From: Rhodocyclaceae bacterium UBA2346
GTDB taxonomy: Bacteria > Pseudomonadota > Gammaproteobacteria > Burkholderiales > Rhodocyclaceae
Direction: 5' to 3'
DNA: 64,000 bases
Assembly: GCA_002344625.1 (NCBI GenBank)
Contig: DDUE01000068.1
Span: 11,688 to 75,687 of the forward strand
Positions 1 through 9,492 of the stretch are shown piece after piece (position 1 is the first letter of the stretch; each line of letters begins with the position of its first letter). Position numbers and translations under genes: made by a program. The notes under the pieces are model-generated. The model did not search any database. It worked only from the letters and a program-made list of their open reading frames with translations, and was not told where the DNA came from.

Positions 1-270
1 GGTCCGCCAGTCCTTGGCCAACTCGACCGCGCTGCGCAACAGATTGCCCTGGTGCTTGTCGAGCTTTGCCTCGAAGCGCTCGAACAGCGTGAAGGCGTCG
101 GCAGTGCCGCCCGCAAATCCGGCCAGGATCTTGCCCTGGTGAATTGTCCTCACCTTGCGCGCCGTGGCCTTGATAACGATGTTGCCAAGCGTGACCTGGC
201 CGTCGCCGCCCAGTGCGACGCGCCTGCCGCGGCGCACCGAGAGTATCGTGGTGCCGTGATATTGTTCCAT
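1..270 (-). CDS. hslV: ATP-dependent protease peptidase subunit HslV (partial)
   Basis: Peptidase subunit of the HslUV (ClpYQ) cytoplasmic protease. Only the first 90 residues are in the window; the gene runs off the left edge. The translation opens [15 protein letters not shown]. HslV matures by exposing an N-terminal threonine, and the first Thr of the TT pair after the short MEQYHG propeptide fits. The following [10 protein letters not shown] and [18 protein letters not shown] segments are typical of the family. hslU would be expected beyond the edge. A STAS protein lies 40 bp upstream on the same strand, so the two may be co-transcribed. Identification is secure; the C-terminus is unseen. 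Confidence 0.95.
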   Translation of the reverse strand, partial: MEQYHGTTILSVRRGRRVALGGDGQVTLGNIVIKATARKVRTIHQGKILAGFAGGTADAFTLFERFEAKLDKHQGNLLRSAVELAKDWRT

Positions 271-310
271 TCGATTGTTCCCGACTTGACGGTGCGCCGG
301 TCCCGAGGCT

Positions 311-1474
311 TCAGCCCCGCAGCATGACCTGCGCCACCTGATCGACTCCCATGACCCGCAGCAGCGCCGCGACCATGGCGTTTACGTTTTGCAGACACAC
401 CAGCTTGCCTTGAGCGCGCAGCGTCGACAGGATGTTGAACAGCGTCCCCGCGCTGACGAAATCCATGCGCCGCAGCAGCCCACACTCGACCTCCACATTC
501 GACCGCTCGGACGCAAAGGCCGCAAGTTTGCGCAGGATTTCCGCCCCGGCATGGGTGACGTCGCCCTCGAGCACGAACGTGGCTTCCGAGCGCAGCGCAT
601 CTTCGGCCTCGGACGCCGCCTCGGCCACCGCGGCAGGCTCGACGCTCTCCCACGACGGGGGCGACTCCTCGAACGTGATCGCATAGTCGAGCGCCAAATC
701 CTCGAAGCGCTCGTATTCTCCAGTGTGCTGAAGCAGCTCGAGCAGGAGCAGCCAGGTTTCGCGGCCATCGACGACACCGGGACTGACCTTGCCCGCCAGC
801 ATCTCGACCAGCCCCGCGGCGTTCATCAGCGACACTTTCGCGCGCTCGCGCTCAAGCTTCCTGACCACTTCCAGCAGCAGCCCGCAACCTTCATTGTCGA
901 ACGCACGCACCCGCTTCAGGTCGATGCGGATCGCGCCGCTCTTCTGCCCGATCACCAGGATCTGGCGGAACTGCTCGGCCGCCGAGCGCGACAGATTTCC
1001 GGCAATGTTGATCAGCGGAACCGCCTCCGAGCGCGGGCGGGTCTGCTTTCTGGACAGGTCGTCCCAAGGCGGCGGCGAGCGCTCGAAGCGGGTCGCGTAA
1101 TCGAGCACCCGCGACTCGAAGCGTTCGCGCTGCCCGGTCAGCCGGTAGAGGTCGAGCAGCATCATCCACAAGCCCTCGCCGACTACGCTGCCATCCTCGC
1201 CGAGCGCGGCATCGAGCAAGGCCTCGGCCTCGCGCAAATCGCCGTTGGCGTAGAGCACCGCGGCCTCTTCGTAGGTGGCGCCGATACCGGGCCCCACCTC
1301 CTGGACCCGGACCATCCCGGCACAGTCCGCAAGCGCCAAAGACGCATCACCACTGAAATCGATCGTCGACAACTCGGCCCGGTTCACCGGCCGCGCGGCG
1401 GACATGCCGTCGCCGTGCCCCCCTTTCGGGGTATCGGATCTCGCACTTGGACTCTTCTTGCCGAAGGAGGGCAT
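311..1474 (-). CDS. Double STAS-domain protein with duplicated helical module
   Basis: 387-residue protein of unknown role, probably a cytoplasmic adaptor. It has an internal duplication: a helical module (about 100-138, LW-LLDLY...FE...YA-FE-SPP-W), a STAS-like domain (about 151-232), a second copy of the helical module (about 239-277) and a second STAS-like domain (about 297-387). STAS domains occur in anti-sigma antagonists, sulfate transporters and toluene-tolerance/Mla-type proteins; no conserved phosphorylatable serine can be named with confidence. The N-terminal ~35 residues are polar and probably disordered. I chose the ATG at 1474 (MPSFGKK); a longer reading adds 43 residues with no family character. 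The gene sits just upstream of hslV. Domain call fairly sure, function unknown. Confidence 0.75.
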   Translation of the reverse strand: MPSFGKKSPSARSDTPKGGHGDGMSAARPVNRAELSTIDFSGDASLALADCAGMVRVQEVGPGIGATYEEAAVLYANGDLREAEALLDAALGEDGSVVGEGLWMMLLDLYRLTGQRERFESRVLDYATRFERSPPPWDDLSRKQTRPRSEAVPLINIAGNLSRSAAEQFRQILVIGQKSGAIRIDLKRVRAFDNEGCGLLLEVVRKLERERAKVSLMNAAGLVEMLAGKVSPGVVDGRETWLLLLELLQHTGEYERFEDLALDYAITFEESPPSWESVEPAAVAEAASEAEDALRSEATFVLEGDVTHAGAEILRKLAAFASERSNVEVECGLLRRMDFVSAGTLFNILSTLRAQGKLVCLQNVNAMVAALLRVMGVDQVAQVMLRG

Positions 1475-1683
1475 ATCGACGCTTGCTACAGACGCAATAC
1501 TCAAAAATTCAATCCGGACCTGGTCCAGAGAATAGCATCTTGGCGGCCTGACTTGCGCACGGGTCGCGCAATCGTGCGCCCGCCGCACCGTTCGTTGCCG
1601 CAATGTCCCGTTTGCTTACGTTTTGCAATGCTAGAACATGCATCCCTCGCGAATCCACCGGGTCGGTCGGATAGAATGCGGTA

Positions 1684-2130
1684 ATGAGCAAGCGACCATC
1701 CACCCAGCCGCCCCTCGCCGCGGAGGCGTTTTCACTGCCCGTGCGAGTGTACTACGAGGACACCGACGCCGCAGGGCTCGTCTACTACGCGAACTACCTA
1801 CGATTTTGCGAGCGTGCGCGCACCGAATGGCTGCGATCGCTGGCCTTTTCCCAACAACGCCTGATGACCGACGAGGGCATCGCCTTCGTCGTCCGCTCGG
1901 TCGAGGCGCGATATCGCGCGCCTGCAAGACTCGACGACTTGCTCGCCGTGGTTTCGCGCATTTCGAGGCTGGGGGGCGCCAGCCTCGAATTCGACCAAAA
2001 GATCTATCGCAAAGAGGAACTTATCTTCGACGCCAGAATCACCATCGCCTGCATTGACATTGCGGGGCAACGTCCCGCACCTCTTCCTCCTGCATTACGC
2101 ATCCGATTGCTCCCTTCTGCTCAATCATGA
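1684..2130 (+). CDS. ybgC: Tol-Pal-associated acyl-CoA thioesterase YbgC
   Basis: Hot-dog-fold 4-hydroxybenzoyl-CoA-type thioesterase of 148 residues, first gene of the tol-pal operon. The family motif YYEDTDAAGLVYYANYLRFCERARTEW is seen in pieces near residues 23-48, with the catalytic Asp in the DTDAAG element. YbgC hydrolyses acyl-CoA thioesters and associates with phospholipid metabolism at the inner membrane. The stop overlaps the tolQ start by 4 nt (ATGA), so translation is probably coupled. Length and position are normal for the family. Confidence 0.93.
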   Translation: MSKRPSTQPPLAAEAFSLPVRVYYEDTDAAGLVYYANYLRFCERARTEWLRSLAFSQQRLMTDEGIAFVVRSVEARYRAPARLDDLLAVVSRISRLGGASLEFDQKIYRKEELIFDARITIACIDIAGQRPAPLPPALRIRLLPSAQS

Positions 2131-2801
2131 CCGTCACCCCAGATCTTTCCGTCGTCAGCCTAATCAGCCAAGCCAGCGTCGTCGTCCAGCTCATCATGGG
2201 CCTGCTGGCCATGTTGTCGCTCATCTCGTGGTATTGGATCTTTCGCAAGTGGTTCCAGATTCGCGCTGCACGCGAGCACACCAGTTCGTTCGAACGGGAT
2301 TTCTGGAGCGGCGGCGACCTGAACACCCTCTATCAATCGGCGGCCTCTGCCCGCCACGAAACCGGCAGCATGGAGCGGATCTTCGAAGCCGGCTACCGCG
2401 AGTTCACCAAACTGCGGACCAAGAGCCACGACAACGGCGCGATCATAGACGGTTCGCGGCGGGCAATGCGCGCCACGCACCAGCGGGAAATGGATGACCT
2501 CGAAGCCCATCTCTCGTTTCTCGCGACGGTCGGATCGGTCTCCCCTTACATCGGTCTGCTCGGCACGGTATGGGGCATCATGAATGCATTTCGCGGCCTG
2601 TCGAGCATGAGTTCGGCCACCCTCGCACAGGTCGCCCCGGGCATCGCCGAGGCCCTGGTCGCGACCGCGATCGGCCTGTTCGCGGCCATACCCGCGGTCG
2701 TCGCCTACAACCGCTACACCCATGACATCGACCGGGTCGGCATCCGCTTCGAAAGCTTCATGGAAGAGTTCTCCAACATCCTGCAGCGTCATCTGCGCTG
2801 A
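2127..2801 (+). CDS. tolQ: Tol-Pal system proton-channel subunit TolQ
   Basis: 224-residue inner-membrane protein of the MotA/TolQ/ExbB family. With TolR it uses the proton motive force to energise TolA, which supports outer-membrane invagination at division. Three membrane segments are visible: one near residues 14-36 and two in the C-terminal half around [18 protein letters not shown] and the alanine-rich [19 protein letters not shown], the family's conserved region. The ATG overlaps the ybgC stop; tolR begins 20 bp downstream. TolQ rather than ExbB is supported by the tolRAB-pal neighbours. Confidence 0.95.
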   Translation: MTVTPDLSVVSLISQASVVVQLIMGLLAMLSLISWYWIFRKWFQIRAAREHTSSFERDFWSGGDLNTLYQSAASARHETGSMERIFEAGYREFTKLRTKSHDNGAIIDGSRRAMRATHQREMDDLEAHLSFLATVGSVSPYIGLLGTVWGIMNAFRGLSSMSSATLAQVAPGIAEALVATAIGLFAAIPAVVAYNRYTHDIDRVGIRFESFMEEFSNILQRHLR

Positions 2802-2821
2802 TCGAAACGGAACGACAAATC

Positions 2822-3232
2822 ATGCGCCAGCGCCGCCTCATGAACCAGATCAACGTCGTACCGTACATCGACGTGATGCTGGTCCTGCTCGTGATCTTCA
2901 TGGCCACCGCACCGATGATCCAGACCGGCAGCGTCGATCTGCCGACGGTGGCCGATGTCCCGCAACCGCCCTCGGAGGCGATGTATGTGGTCGTCAAGTC
3001 GGACGGCCGGCTTGCGCTCAAGGAAACCGGCGCCGCACCCGAAAAATCGATGAGCAATACCGAGCTGCAGCGTGCCCTGCGGACCGCGATCGAACGCAAC
3101 CCGACCCAGCCGGTGGTGGTGGCCGCCGACAAGAACGTCAGCTACGAAAAGGTCATGGATACCCTCAACGGGCTGCGCCAAGCAGGATTCCAGAAAGTAG
3201 GCCTTCAGACGCAGACCGGCACAGGGCGATGA
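2822..3232 (+). CDS. tolR: Tol-Pal system subunit TolR
   Basis: 136-residue ExbD/TolR-family protein. A short cytoplasmic N-terminus ([19 protein letters not shown]) leads into one membrane helix; the Asp in PYIDVML is the conserved proton-relay residue of the family. The remainder is a periplasmic domain ending [19 protein letters not shown], as in TolR dimers that bind peptidoglycan. The stop overlaps the tolA ATG by 4 nt. Length and placement are standard. Confidence 0.95.
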   Translation: MRQRRLMNQINVVPYIDVMLVLLVIFMATAPMIQTGSVDLPTVADVPQPPSEAMYVVVKSDGRLALKETGAAPEKSMSNTELQRALRTAIERNPTQPVVVAADKNVSYEKVMDTLNGLRQAGFQKVGLQTQTGTGR

Positions 3233-4143
3233 ACGACAGGCCTTACCTCGAGAAGCGCGCCCTCCCCGGTCGGTGGATGTCGATCGGCCTGACGCTGGGC
3301 GTTCACCTGGGCCTGATTGCATTTCTGGTGCTTGGGCTGCGCTGGCAAAGCGCACCGCCCGCGGCGATGGAGGTCGATCTGGTCGCAGCACCGGCACCGG
3401 CGCGCACGACAGCAGCCCCGGCCCCCAAGCCCGAACCAAAACCGCAGCCGAAGCCGGAACCCAAACCGGAGCCCAAGCCCGCACCGAAACCCGAGCCAAA
3501 GCCTGAACCAAAACCGGAACCCAAGCCCGAGCCAAAGCCTGAGCCCAAGCCGGACATCGCAACGAAGGCGCCCGAACCCAAGAAGCCCGAGCCCAAACCG
3601 CAACCGAAGCCGGAGCCTAAACCCGAGCCCAAACCCGCACCAAAACCGGAACCCAAACCTGAACCAAAACCGGAGCCGAAGCCCGAACCCAAGCCCGAGC
3701 CGAAACCACAGCCCAAGCCGCAACCGAAGCCCGAGCCGAAGCCGGTCACACCGCCAAAGGATGACTACATGGCGAAAATGCTCCAGCAGGAGTCCGATCG
3801 CCTCAAGGCCGAGAGTGTGTTCAAGGATGCCGCTCGCACCGCGTCATCCGGTGCGAGCGCAAGCGAACGGGATGCCTATCTTGCCGCGATACGGCAGGTC
3901 ATCAGGAGCAAGATCATCCGCCCGCCGGGCGTAACGGGAAACCCCGAAGCAGAATTCGATGTCACACAGGGCCCGTCGGGTGCGGTACTCAATGTTCGAT
4001 TGCGCAAGTCATCGGGGATCGCCTCGGTCGACCAAGCCATCGAACGTGCAATCTATGCCGCGGATCCGCTGCCCCTGCCATCGAATCCGTCCCTGTTCAA
4101 CAGGGACCTGCAATTGAAAGTACGCCCCTACCAAGACGAGTAA
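3229..4143 (+). CDS. tolA: Cell-envelope integrity protein TolA
   Basis: 304-residue TolA. An N-terminal anchor helix (about 16-40) is followed by a long periplasmic stalk and a C-terminal TonB/TolA-like domain (about 205-304, with [16 protein letters not shown] and [18 protein letters not shown]). TolA bridges TolQR in the inner membrane to TolB/Pal at the outer membrane. Unusually, the stalk is a Lys-Pro/Glu-Pro repeat (residues about 67-172) rather than the alanine/lysine-rich helix of enterobacterial TolA, so it should form an extended polyproline rod, as in TonB. I set the start at the ATG overlapping the tolR stop; an upstream in-frame extension overlapping tolR is not credible. Confidence 0.92.
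   Translation: MNDRPYLEKRALPGRWMSIGLTLGVHLGLIAFLVLGLRWQSAPPAAMEVDLVAAPAPARTTAAPAPKPEPKPQPKPEPKPEPKPAPKPEPKPEPKPEPKPEPKPEPKPDIATKAPEPKKPEPKPQPKPEPKPEPKPAPKPEPKPEPKPEPKPEPKPEPKPQPKPQPKPEPKPVTPPKDDYMAKMLQQESDRLKAESVFKDAARTASSGASASERDAYLAAIRQVIRSKIIRPPGVTGNPEAEFDVTQGPSGAVLNVRLRKSSGIASVDQAIERAIYAADPLPLPSNPSLFNRDLQLKVRPYQDE
3427..3744 (+). repeat. Lys-Pro/Glu-Pro repeat tract in tolA
   Basis: About 106 codons of near-continuous (PKPE)n with occasional Gln or Ala in place of Glu. At the protein level there are two copies of a ~40-residue block (starting [19 protein letters not shown]) separated by [11 protein letters not shown]. Third codon positions differ freely between the copies (ccg/ccc/cca/cct, gag/gaa), so the pattern is held by selection on the protein rather than by a recent DNA duplication. 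It can still favour slippage and length change between strains. Confidence 0.9.
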
Positions 4144-4222
4144 CGAAATATGAATTTGCAGAAAAGTATCGTAAAAACAGGGATTAAGCGCATTTAAGTA
4201 CTTCCCTTTTTTCTGAAATCGC

Positions 4223-4228
4223 TATAAT
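4223..4228 (+). promoter_or_regulatory. Possible -10 element before tolB
   Basis: A perfect TATAAT lies in the AT-rich 104-bp tolA-tolB spacer, 20 bp before the chosen tolB ATG. No good -35 hexamer is found 16-18 bp upstream, so this is a weak promoter call. It may give tolB-pal-cpoB an extra, internal promoter with a very short leader. Confidence 0.35.
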
Positions 4229-4247
4229 TGCTGCGGTGCAAACAACC

Positions 4248-5528
4248 ATGACCATGCTAAACAAACTCAAAACCCTTCTTTTTGCGGGCATCGCGCTGCT
4301 GAGTATGGCCGCGCATGCGCAGCTCGCCATCGAGATCACCGGAGCCGGGGCATCGCGCTTTCCGGTCGCGATCCCGATCTTCGAAAACGAAGGTGCGCTG
4401 CCGCGCGCGGTTACCGACGTGGTACGCGCCGACCTCGAGCGCAGCGGGCTGTTCAATCTGGTCGACCTGGGCCTGGTCGCACTGCCCGAATCGGTGCTGC
4501 CCGACCTAGCCAATATTCGCTCGCGCGGCGCGGATGCGGTACTGACCGGCAGTGTCGTCGCGCAAAGCGACGGGCGCTTCGACGTGCGCTTTCGCCTGTT
4601 CGACACCCAGCGCCAGACCGAGCTCGGGGCACTCGCGATTCGCATGGCGCCTGCCCAGTATCGCAACACCGGACATCGCATCGCCGATTTCGTCTATGAG
4701 AAACTGACCGGGCAAGCCGGATACTTTTCGACCCGCATCGCTTACGTGGTCAAGAGCGGCGGTCGCTACGAACTCCAGGTCGCGGACGCCGACGGCATGA
4801 ACCCGCAGACCGCGCTGGTGTCGCGCGAGCCGATCATTTCGCCGTCGTGGGCGCCGGACGGACAACGCCTCGCCTATGTTTCCTTCGAGGCCAAGAAGCC
4901 GGTCGTGTACGTGCATAACCTGCCGACCGGCCAGCGCAACGTGCTGGCGAACTTCCGCGGCTCCAACTCCGCCCCAACCTGGTCGCCTGACGGGCAGCGC
5001 CTCGCGGTGGTGCTCACCAAGGACGGCAACTCGCAACTCTACGTCCTGAACTCGGATGGATCCGGCGCGCGCCGCGTCACCTCCTCCGCCGGGATCGATA
5101 CCGAACCCTTCTGGTCGCCCGACGGCGAGTGGATTTATTTCTCCTCCGACCGCAGCGGCGGCGCCCAGATCTACCGCGTTTCGGTCAATGGCGGCACCGC
5201 CCAGCGCGTCACCTTCCAGGGTAACTACAACGTCTCGCCGCGGCTTTCGTCCGATGGCAAGAGCATGGCTTACATCACCCGCAACGAAGGCCGCTTCCAG
5301 GTGGCGATCATGGATCTGGCTACCCGCCAGACCACGGTGCTGACCAATTCGAACCGCGATGAATCACCGAGCTTCGCGCCAAGCGGCCGCATGATTCTCT
5401 ACGCCACGGAAAGCGGCGGACGCGGGGTGCTGTCGGCGGTATCGTCCGATGGCCGTATCAAGCAAAAGCTGTCGATCCAGGCTTCCGATGTGCGCGAACC
5501 CGCCTGGGGACCGCAACCCAGATTCTGA
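4248..5528 (+). CDS. tolB: Tol-Pal system beta-propeller protein TolB
   Basis: 426-residue periplasmic protein that binds Pal and TolA. The N-terminal signal peptide MTMLNKLKTLLFAGIALLSMAAHA ends at an AHA-Q cleavage site. A D1 domain (about 25-160) is followed by a six-bladed propeller of repeated PSWAPDGQRLAYVS-like blades (APTWSPDGQRLAVV, EPFWSPDGEWIYFSS, NVSPRLSSDGKSMAYI, SPSFAPSGRMILYA). I start at the ATG at 4248; an in-frame GTG 12 bp earlier and another ATG at 4254 are alternatives. No strong ribosome-binding site separates them. Confidence 0.95.
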   Translation: MTMLNKLKTLLFAGIALLSMAAHAQLAIEITGAGASRFPVAIPIFENEGALPRAVTDVVRADLERSGLFNLVDLGLVALPESVLPDLANIRSRGADAVLTGSVVAQSDGRFDVRFRLFDTQRQTELGALAIRMAPAQYRNTGHRIADFVYEKLTGQAGYFSTRIAYVVKSGGRYELQVADADGMNPQTALVSREPIISPSWAPDGQRLAYVSFEAKKPVVYVHNLPTGQRNVLANFRGSNSAPTWSPDGQRLAVVLTKDGNSQLYVLNSDGSGARRVTSSAGIDTEPFWSPDGEWIYFSSDRSGGAQIYRVSVNGGTAQRVTFQGNYNVSPRLSSDGKSMAYITRNEGRFQVAIMDLATRQTTVLTNSNRDESPSFAPSGRMILYATESGGRGVLSAVSSDGRIKQKLSIQASDVREPAWGPQPRF

Positions 5529-5566
5529 TCAGTTCCCCCCACCCCTGTCAGCAAGGACCGTTGAAA

Positions 5567-6082
5567 ATGAAGAAGTACCTCCTCCCCGCACTCCTGTCCG
5601 CAATGCTCGTTGCCTGCGGCAGTACCGGCACCAGCACCGATTCGGCCGCTGGCGTGTCTGACGCCGGTGTTGGCGTCGCGACCGTGACCGCGCCGGGGAT
5701 GTCCGGCTCGGGTATTGCCGCCCTGACCGACCCGAACAACATCCTGTCGCGCCGAAGCGTCTATTTCGATTTCGACAGTTTCACGGTCCGTTCGGAGTTC
5801 ACCTCGCTGGTCGACGCACATGCGCGTTTCCTGGCACAGAACCCCGACATGCGCATGCTGATCCAGGGCAACACCGACGAGCGCGGCAGCCGCGAGTACA
5901 ACCTCGCACTCGGCCAGAAGCGCGCGGAAGCCGTCAAGCAGGCGCTTCTGCTTCTCGGCGCAAGCGAATCACAGATAGAATCCGTCAGTCTCGGTGAAGA
6001 AAAGCCGCGTTGCGAGGAAGCCACCGAGACATGCTTCGCCGAAAACCGGCGTGCCGACATGCTCTACTCTGGTGAATTCTGA
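5567..6082 (+). CDS. pal: Peptidoglycan-associated lipoprotein Pal
   Basis: 171-residue outer-membrane lipoprotein. The signal peptide ends in the lipobox LVAC, with Cys17 as the lipidated residue. A Ser/Thr/Gly-rich linker leads to an OmpA-like peptidoglycan-binding domain (about 65-171): YFDFDSFTV, IQGNTDERGSREYNLALGQKRAEAV and ENRRADMLY. Pal anchors the outer membrane to peptidoglycan and interacts with TolB. I chose the ATG at 5567 rather than the in-frame TTG two codons earlier. Its TGA shares one base with the next ATG. A CxxxxxxC pair (CEEATETC) near the C-terminus is a small peculiarity. Confidence 0.95.
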   Translation: MKKYLLPALLSAMLVACGSTGTSTDSAAGVSDAGVGVATVTAPGMSGSGIAALTDPNNILSRRSVYFDFDSFTVRSEFTSLVDAHARFLAQNPDMRMLIQGNTDERGSREYNLALGQKRAEAVKQALLLLGASESQIESVSLGEEKPRCEEATETCFAENRRADMLYSGEF

Positions 6083-6843
6083 TGAATAAGCTGCTCCCGA
6101 TTGCGTTTCTTCTTGCCACTCTCGGTTTCAATTCGGCGCACGCCCAGCTTTTCGGCGGTGACGAGCAGGCCCGGCGCCAGATCGCCGAACTGCGTGAGCA
6201 ACTGACGGCACGGATGGAAGCGACCAATCGGGGGCAGCTCGAACTCGCCAATCAGAACGAGGCACTCCGCACCGAAGTCGCAAACCTGCGCGGCCAAGTC
6301 GAGGTGCTCACCCATGAGCTAGAGTCGCTCAAGCAGCGTCAGCGGGACTTCTATGTCGATCTGGACAAACGCGTCCAGCGCATCGAAGGGAGCACACCGC
6401 CGCCGCCCAGCGCAGACGCCGGCGCCTTGCTGAGCACCGCCCCCGCTGCAGGCGCAAGCGCGGCGGGCGATCCGGCCACCGAGTCCACCGAATACGAAGC
6501 CGCGCTGACCTTGCTCAAGGGCGGCAAGCACGCCGAAGCCCTCGCGGCATTCAACCGCTTCGTCGCCCGCCATCCGCAAAGCGCATCGCTGCCGAACGCC
6601 CATTTCTGGGCTGGCAACGCCGCCCTGCAGGCGAGAGACATTTCCGCCTCGCGAGGCCACTTCAATACCGTCCTGCAACGCTGGCCACAGGACAAGGTCG
6701 CCCCGGATGCGATGCTCGGGCTGGCCAACACCCAGCAGGCGCTCGGCGATGCACGCGGCTCGCAGGAAACCCTGCGCAAGGTCATATCGCAGTACCCGAA
6801 CAGCACGGCAGCCCAGCAGGCCAGCCAGAGGCTCGGGCGCTGA
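6082..6843 (+). CDS. cpoB: Cell-division coordinator CpoB (YbgF)
   Basis: 253-residue periplasmic protein. The signal peptide MNKLLPIAFLLATLGFNSAHA is followed by a trimeric coiled coil (about 25-105; ARRQIAELREQLTARMEA, NEALRTEVANLRGQVEVLTHELESL in part), a Pro/Ala linker and a tetratricopeptide-repeat domain (about 130-253). CpoB couples Tol-Pal action to PBP1B peptidoglycan synthesis in well-studied species. It is the last tol-pal gene; queE follows after 3 bp. Confidence 0.92.
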   Translation: MNKLLPIAFLLATLGFNSAHAQLFGGDEQARRQIAELREQLTARMEATNRGQLELANQNEALRTEVANLRGQVEVLTHELESLKQRQRDFYVDLDKRVQRIEGSTPPPPSADAGALLSTAPAAGASAAGDPATESTEYEAALTLLKGGKHAEALAAFNRFVARHPQSASLPNAHFWAGNAALQARDISASRGHFNTVLQRWPQDKVAPDAMLGLANTQQALGDARGSQETLRKVISQYPNSTAAQQASQRLGR

Positions 6844-6846
6844 ACG

Positions 6847-7515
6847 TTGGCGGGCCCCGAAACCCGGGCGGGTGAGCCAAAGCTGCGGATCACCGAGATC
6901 TTCGCGTCGCTTCAGGGCGAGTCATCGCGCGTCGGCCTGCCGACCGTGTTCGTACGGCTCACCGGCTGTCCGCTACGCTGCGTATGGTGCGACACCGCGT
7001 ACGCGTTTCAGGGTGGCGAAACCCGCAGTGTGGAATCGATCTTGCATGAAGTGGGCACGCATGGATTTCATCATGTGTGCGTGACCGGGGGAGAACCCCT
7101 GGCGCAGAAGTCCTGTCCGGACTTGCTGGTTGCGCTTTGCGATGCGGGCTTCTCGGTGTCGCTCGAGACCAGCGGTGCGCTCGATATTTCGCGGGTCGAC
7201 CCGCGCGTTTCACGGATCATGGACCTCAAGGCACCCGGATCGGGCGAAGTCGCACGCAATCACTGGGACAACATTGCCCGGCTCGAATCGCACGACGAGA
7301 TCAAGATCGTGCTTGCGGACGAGCATGACTACGCCTGGGCGCGCCAAGTCATCACGGACCAGGACCTGTGCAGCCGCTGCAGCGTCCTGCTCTCGCCGGT
7401 ACAGGGGCAACTCGACCCCGCCGATCTGGCCGGCTGGATCATTCGTGACCGCCTCCCGGTACGCTTTCAACTCCAGTTGCACAAGATACTCTGGAACGAC
7501 GCCCGCGGTCGCTGA
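6847..7515 (+). CDS. queE: 7-carboxy-7-deazaguanine synthase QueE
   Basis: Radical-SAM enzyme that converts 6-carboxytetrahydropterin to 7-carboxy-7-deazaguanine, a precursor of queuosine in tRNA. The CxxxCxxC cluster motif is CPLRCVWC (about residues 36-43), preceded by the substrate region [22 protein letters not shown] and followed by the [12 protein letters not shown]-binding element. The 222-residue length is normal. No ATG is available near the N-terminus; the TTG at 6847 three bases after cpoB is the best start. Its position after cpoB and before queC is conserved in related bacteria. Confidence 0.92.
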   Translation: MAGPETRAGEPKLRITEIFASLQGESSRVGLPTVFVRLTGCPLRCVWCDTAYAFQGGETRSVESILHEVGTHGFHHVCVTGGEPLAQKSCPDLLVALCDAGFSVSLETSGALDISRVDPRVSRIMDLKAPGSGEVARNHWDNIARLESHDEIKIVLADEHDYAWARQVITDQDLCSRCSVLLSPVQGQLDPADLAGWIIRDRLPVRFQLQLHKILWNDARGR

Positions 7516-7571
7516 TCCCCGCCGAGCACGCGGGCCGCAACACCGTTCAATTCAGCACCAGCGAGAACACC

Positions 7572-8258
7572 ATGCAAAACCCGAAACGTGCAGTCATCCT
7601 ACTTTCCGGCGGTCTCGACTCCACCACCTGCCTCGCGATCGCGCGGGACATGGGCTTCGACTGCTACACGCTCTCGGTCGCATATGGACAGCGCCACAGC
7701 GCCGAGCTGGCGGCGTCCACGCGTATTGCGCAAGCGCTCGGCGCGCGCGAACACCGGGTCGCGAGCGTGAGCCTGGGGGATTTCGGAGGTTCGGCACTGA
7801 CCGACGCATCGATTGCGGTGCCCACCGCGGGGCCGGGCGAGGGCATTCCCGTCACCTATGTACCCGCGCGCAATACCGTGATGTTGTCGATGGCGCTCGC
7901 CTGGGCCGAGGTGATCGGCGCCAACGACATTTTCATCGGCGTCAATGCGGTCGACTACTCGGGCTATCCCGACTGCCGCCCGGAGTTCGTGCGCGCATTC
8001 GAACACCTTGCAAACCTCGCGACCCGGGCAGGTGTCGAGGGCGGACGCATGACGGTCCACACCCCCCTGATGCAGTGCTCGAAAGCCGACATCGTCCGGC
8101 TTGGACTTGATCTCGGGGTCGATTACGCGCAAACGGTCTCATGCTATCAGTCCGACGACTCGGGCCAGGCCTGCGGCCTCTGCGACGCGTGCCGACTGCG
8201 CAAGGCGGGTTTCGAGGCAGCGGGCGTGCCCGACCCGACCCGCTATCGCAGCGCGTGA
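7572..8258 (+). CDS. queC: 7-cyano-7-deazaguanine synthase QueC
   Basis: ATP-dependent enzyme that turns 7-carboxy-7-deazaguanine into preQ0. The PP-loop motif is [13 protein letters not shown] (about 10-22). The C-terminal zinc site [21 protein letters not shown] contains four cysteines, as expected. 228 residues. It follows queE by 56 bp and completes the preQ0 pair here; queD and queF are not in the window. Confidence 0.95.
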   Translation: MQNPKRAVILLSGGLDSTTCLAIARDMGFDCYTLSVAYGQRHSAELAASTRIAQALGAREHRVASVSLGDFGGSALTDASIAVPTAGPGEGIPVTYVPARNTVMLSMALAWAEVIGANDIFIGVNAVDYSGYPDCRPEFVRAFEHLANLATRAGVEGGRMTVHTPLMQCSKADIVRLGLDLGVDYAQTVSCYQSDDSGQACGLCDACRLRKAGFEAAGVPDPTRYRSA

Positions 8259-8325
8259 GCCGCGACCACCTCGCGCATGCTCGCCATTGTAGAATCAAGG
8301 CGAACCTGAACCATTGCAGCGCGCC

Positions 8326-9435
8326 ATGACCGACGAGCCCATCATTGCCGCATCGACCATCGCCTGGCTCGCGTTCGCGCTCGGCATCCTGTTCGGCGCG
8401 GTCGCGAGCAAGACCAGCTTCTGCACCTTGGGCGCGGTCTCGGACATCGTGAATATCGGCGATTGGAACCGGATGCGGATGTGGGCACTGGCCATGGCGG
8501 TCGCGATGATCGCCACCAGCGCGCTCCAGTTCGGCGCGGTGTTCGACCCAGCCCACTCGATCTACACCCCCCCCCGCTTGAACTGGCTTTCGCACCTGGT
8601 CGGTGGACTGCTCTTCGGCACAGGCATGTCGCTGGCGTCCGGGTGCGGCAGCAAGACCCTCGTCAGGCTGGGCGGAGGGAATCTCAAAGCGTTGATAGTT
8701 TTCGTATTCATCGGACTTTCAGCATACATGAGCCTGCGCGGGCTGTTTGCCGTCTGGCGCGTTGGATACCTGGACCCCGTTGCGCTGCAACTCGATACCG
8801 CTCAGGACGTCCCCGCACTGCTCGTCGGCATGGGCCTCTCGCCCGAACAGGCCCTGCTCGCCGCGACGACTGTCATAGGCGGCGCCTTGCTGGCCTTTGC
8901 CCTGGCCCGCCGCGAGGCAAGGCAAACCGACGTCCTGCTCGGTGGCGTCGCCATCGGACTGCTCGTAGCCGCGGGCTGGATGCTCACCGCGCATATCGGT
9001 TACGTCGAAGAACATCCCGATACGCTGGAACAAGCCTTCATCGCAACGAACAGTGGTCGCGCGGAGTCATTCAGCTTCGTCGCGCCACTCGCGTATAGCC
9101 TGGAACTCCTGATGTTCTGGAGCGATACCTCGCGAATCGTCACATTCGGCATCGCGGCGAGCATCGGCGTCATCGTCGGCGCAGCCCTCCATACGATCGC
9201 CAGCGGACGCTTCAGGATCGAATCCTTCACTAACAGCGCCGACCTCGGGCGCCATATCGTCGGCGCGATCCTGATGGGCTTTGGGGGCGTCACCGCCATG
9301 GGCTGCACCATCGGCCAAGGGATCACCGGCGTATCCACGTTGGCGGTCGGTGCCTTCATCACCACGGCCGCCATCATCGCGGGCAGTGCTCTCACTTTGC
9401 GCACTCAATACTGGCTGATGATGCGCGGCACCTGA
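8326..9435 (+). CDS. YeeE/YedE (TsuA-like) sulfur-compound transporter
   Basis: 369-residue polytopic inner-membrane protein of the YeeE/YedE (Sulf_transp) family; TsuA members import thiosulfate. The three hallmark membrane cysteines lie in matching contexts: Cys33 in SKTSFCTLGAV, Cys107 in GMSLASGCGSKTLVRLGGGN and Cys327 in GGVTAMGCTIGQGITG. I use the ATG at 8326 instead of an in-frame TTG 12 bp upstream. No TusA-like partner (TsuB) is adjacent, so the exact sulfur substrate is inferred. A C9 homopolymer at 8567-8575 lies within the coding sequence (TPPR codons). Confidence 0.85.
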   Translation: MTDEPIIAASTIAWLAFALGILFGAVASKTSFCTLGAVSDIVNIGDWNRMRMWALAMAVAMIATSALQFGAVFDPAHSIYTPPRLNWLSHLVGGLLFGTGMSLASGCGSKTLVRLGGGNLKALIVFVFIGLSAYMSLRGLFAVWRVGYLDPVALQLDTAQDVPALLVGMGLSPEQALLAATTVIGGALLAFALARREARQTDVLLGGVAIGLLVAAGWMLTAHIGYVEEHPDTLEQAFIATNSGRAESFSFVAPLAYSLELLMFWSDTSRIVTFGIAASIGVIVGAALHTIASGRFRIESFTNSADLGRHIVGAILMGFGGVTAMGCTIGQGITGVSTLAVGAFITTAAIIAGSALTLRTQYWLMMRGT

Positions 9436-9492
9436 TGCGGGTCTTCCGATGTGCCCGGTGCGTACCGCCCGTACCACAGATGAACACCTTTC

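Noticed and set aside
2722-3228. Long N-terminal extension of tolA in frame
   Set aside because: It overlaps the whole tolR gene in another frame and lacks family character; the ATG at 3229 overlaps the tolR stop as usual.
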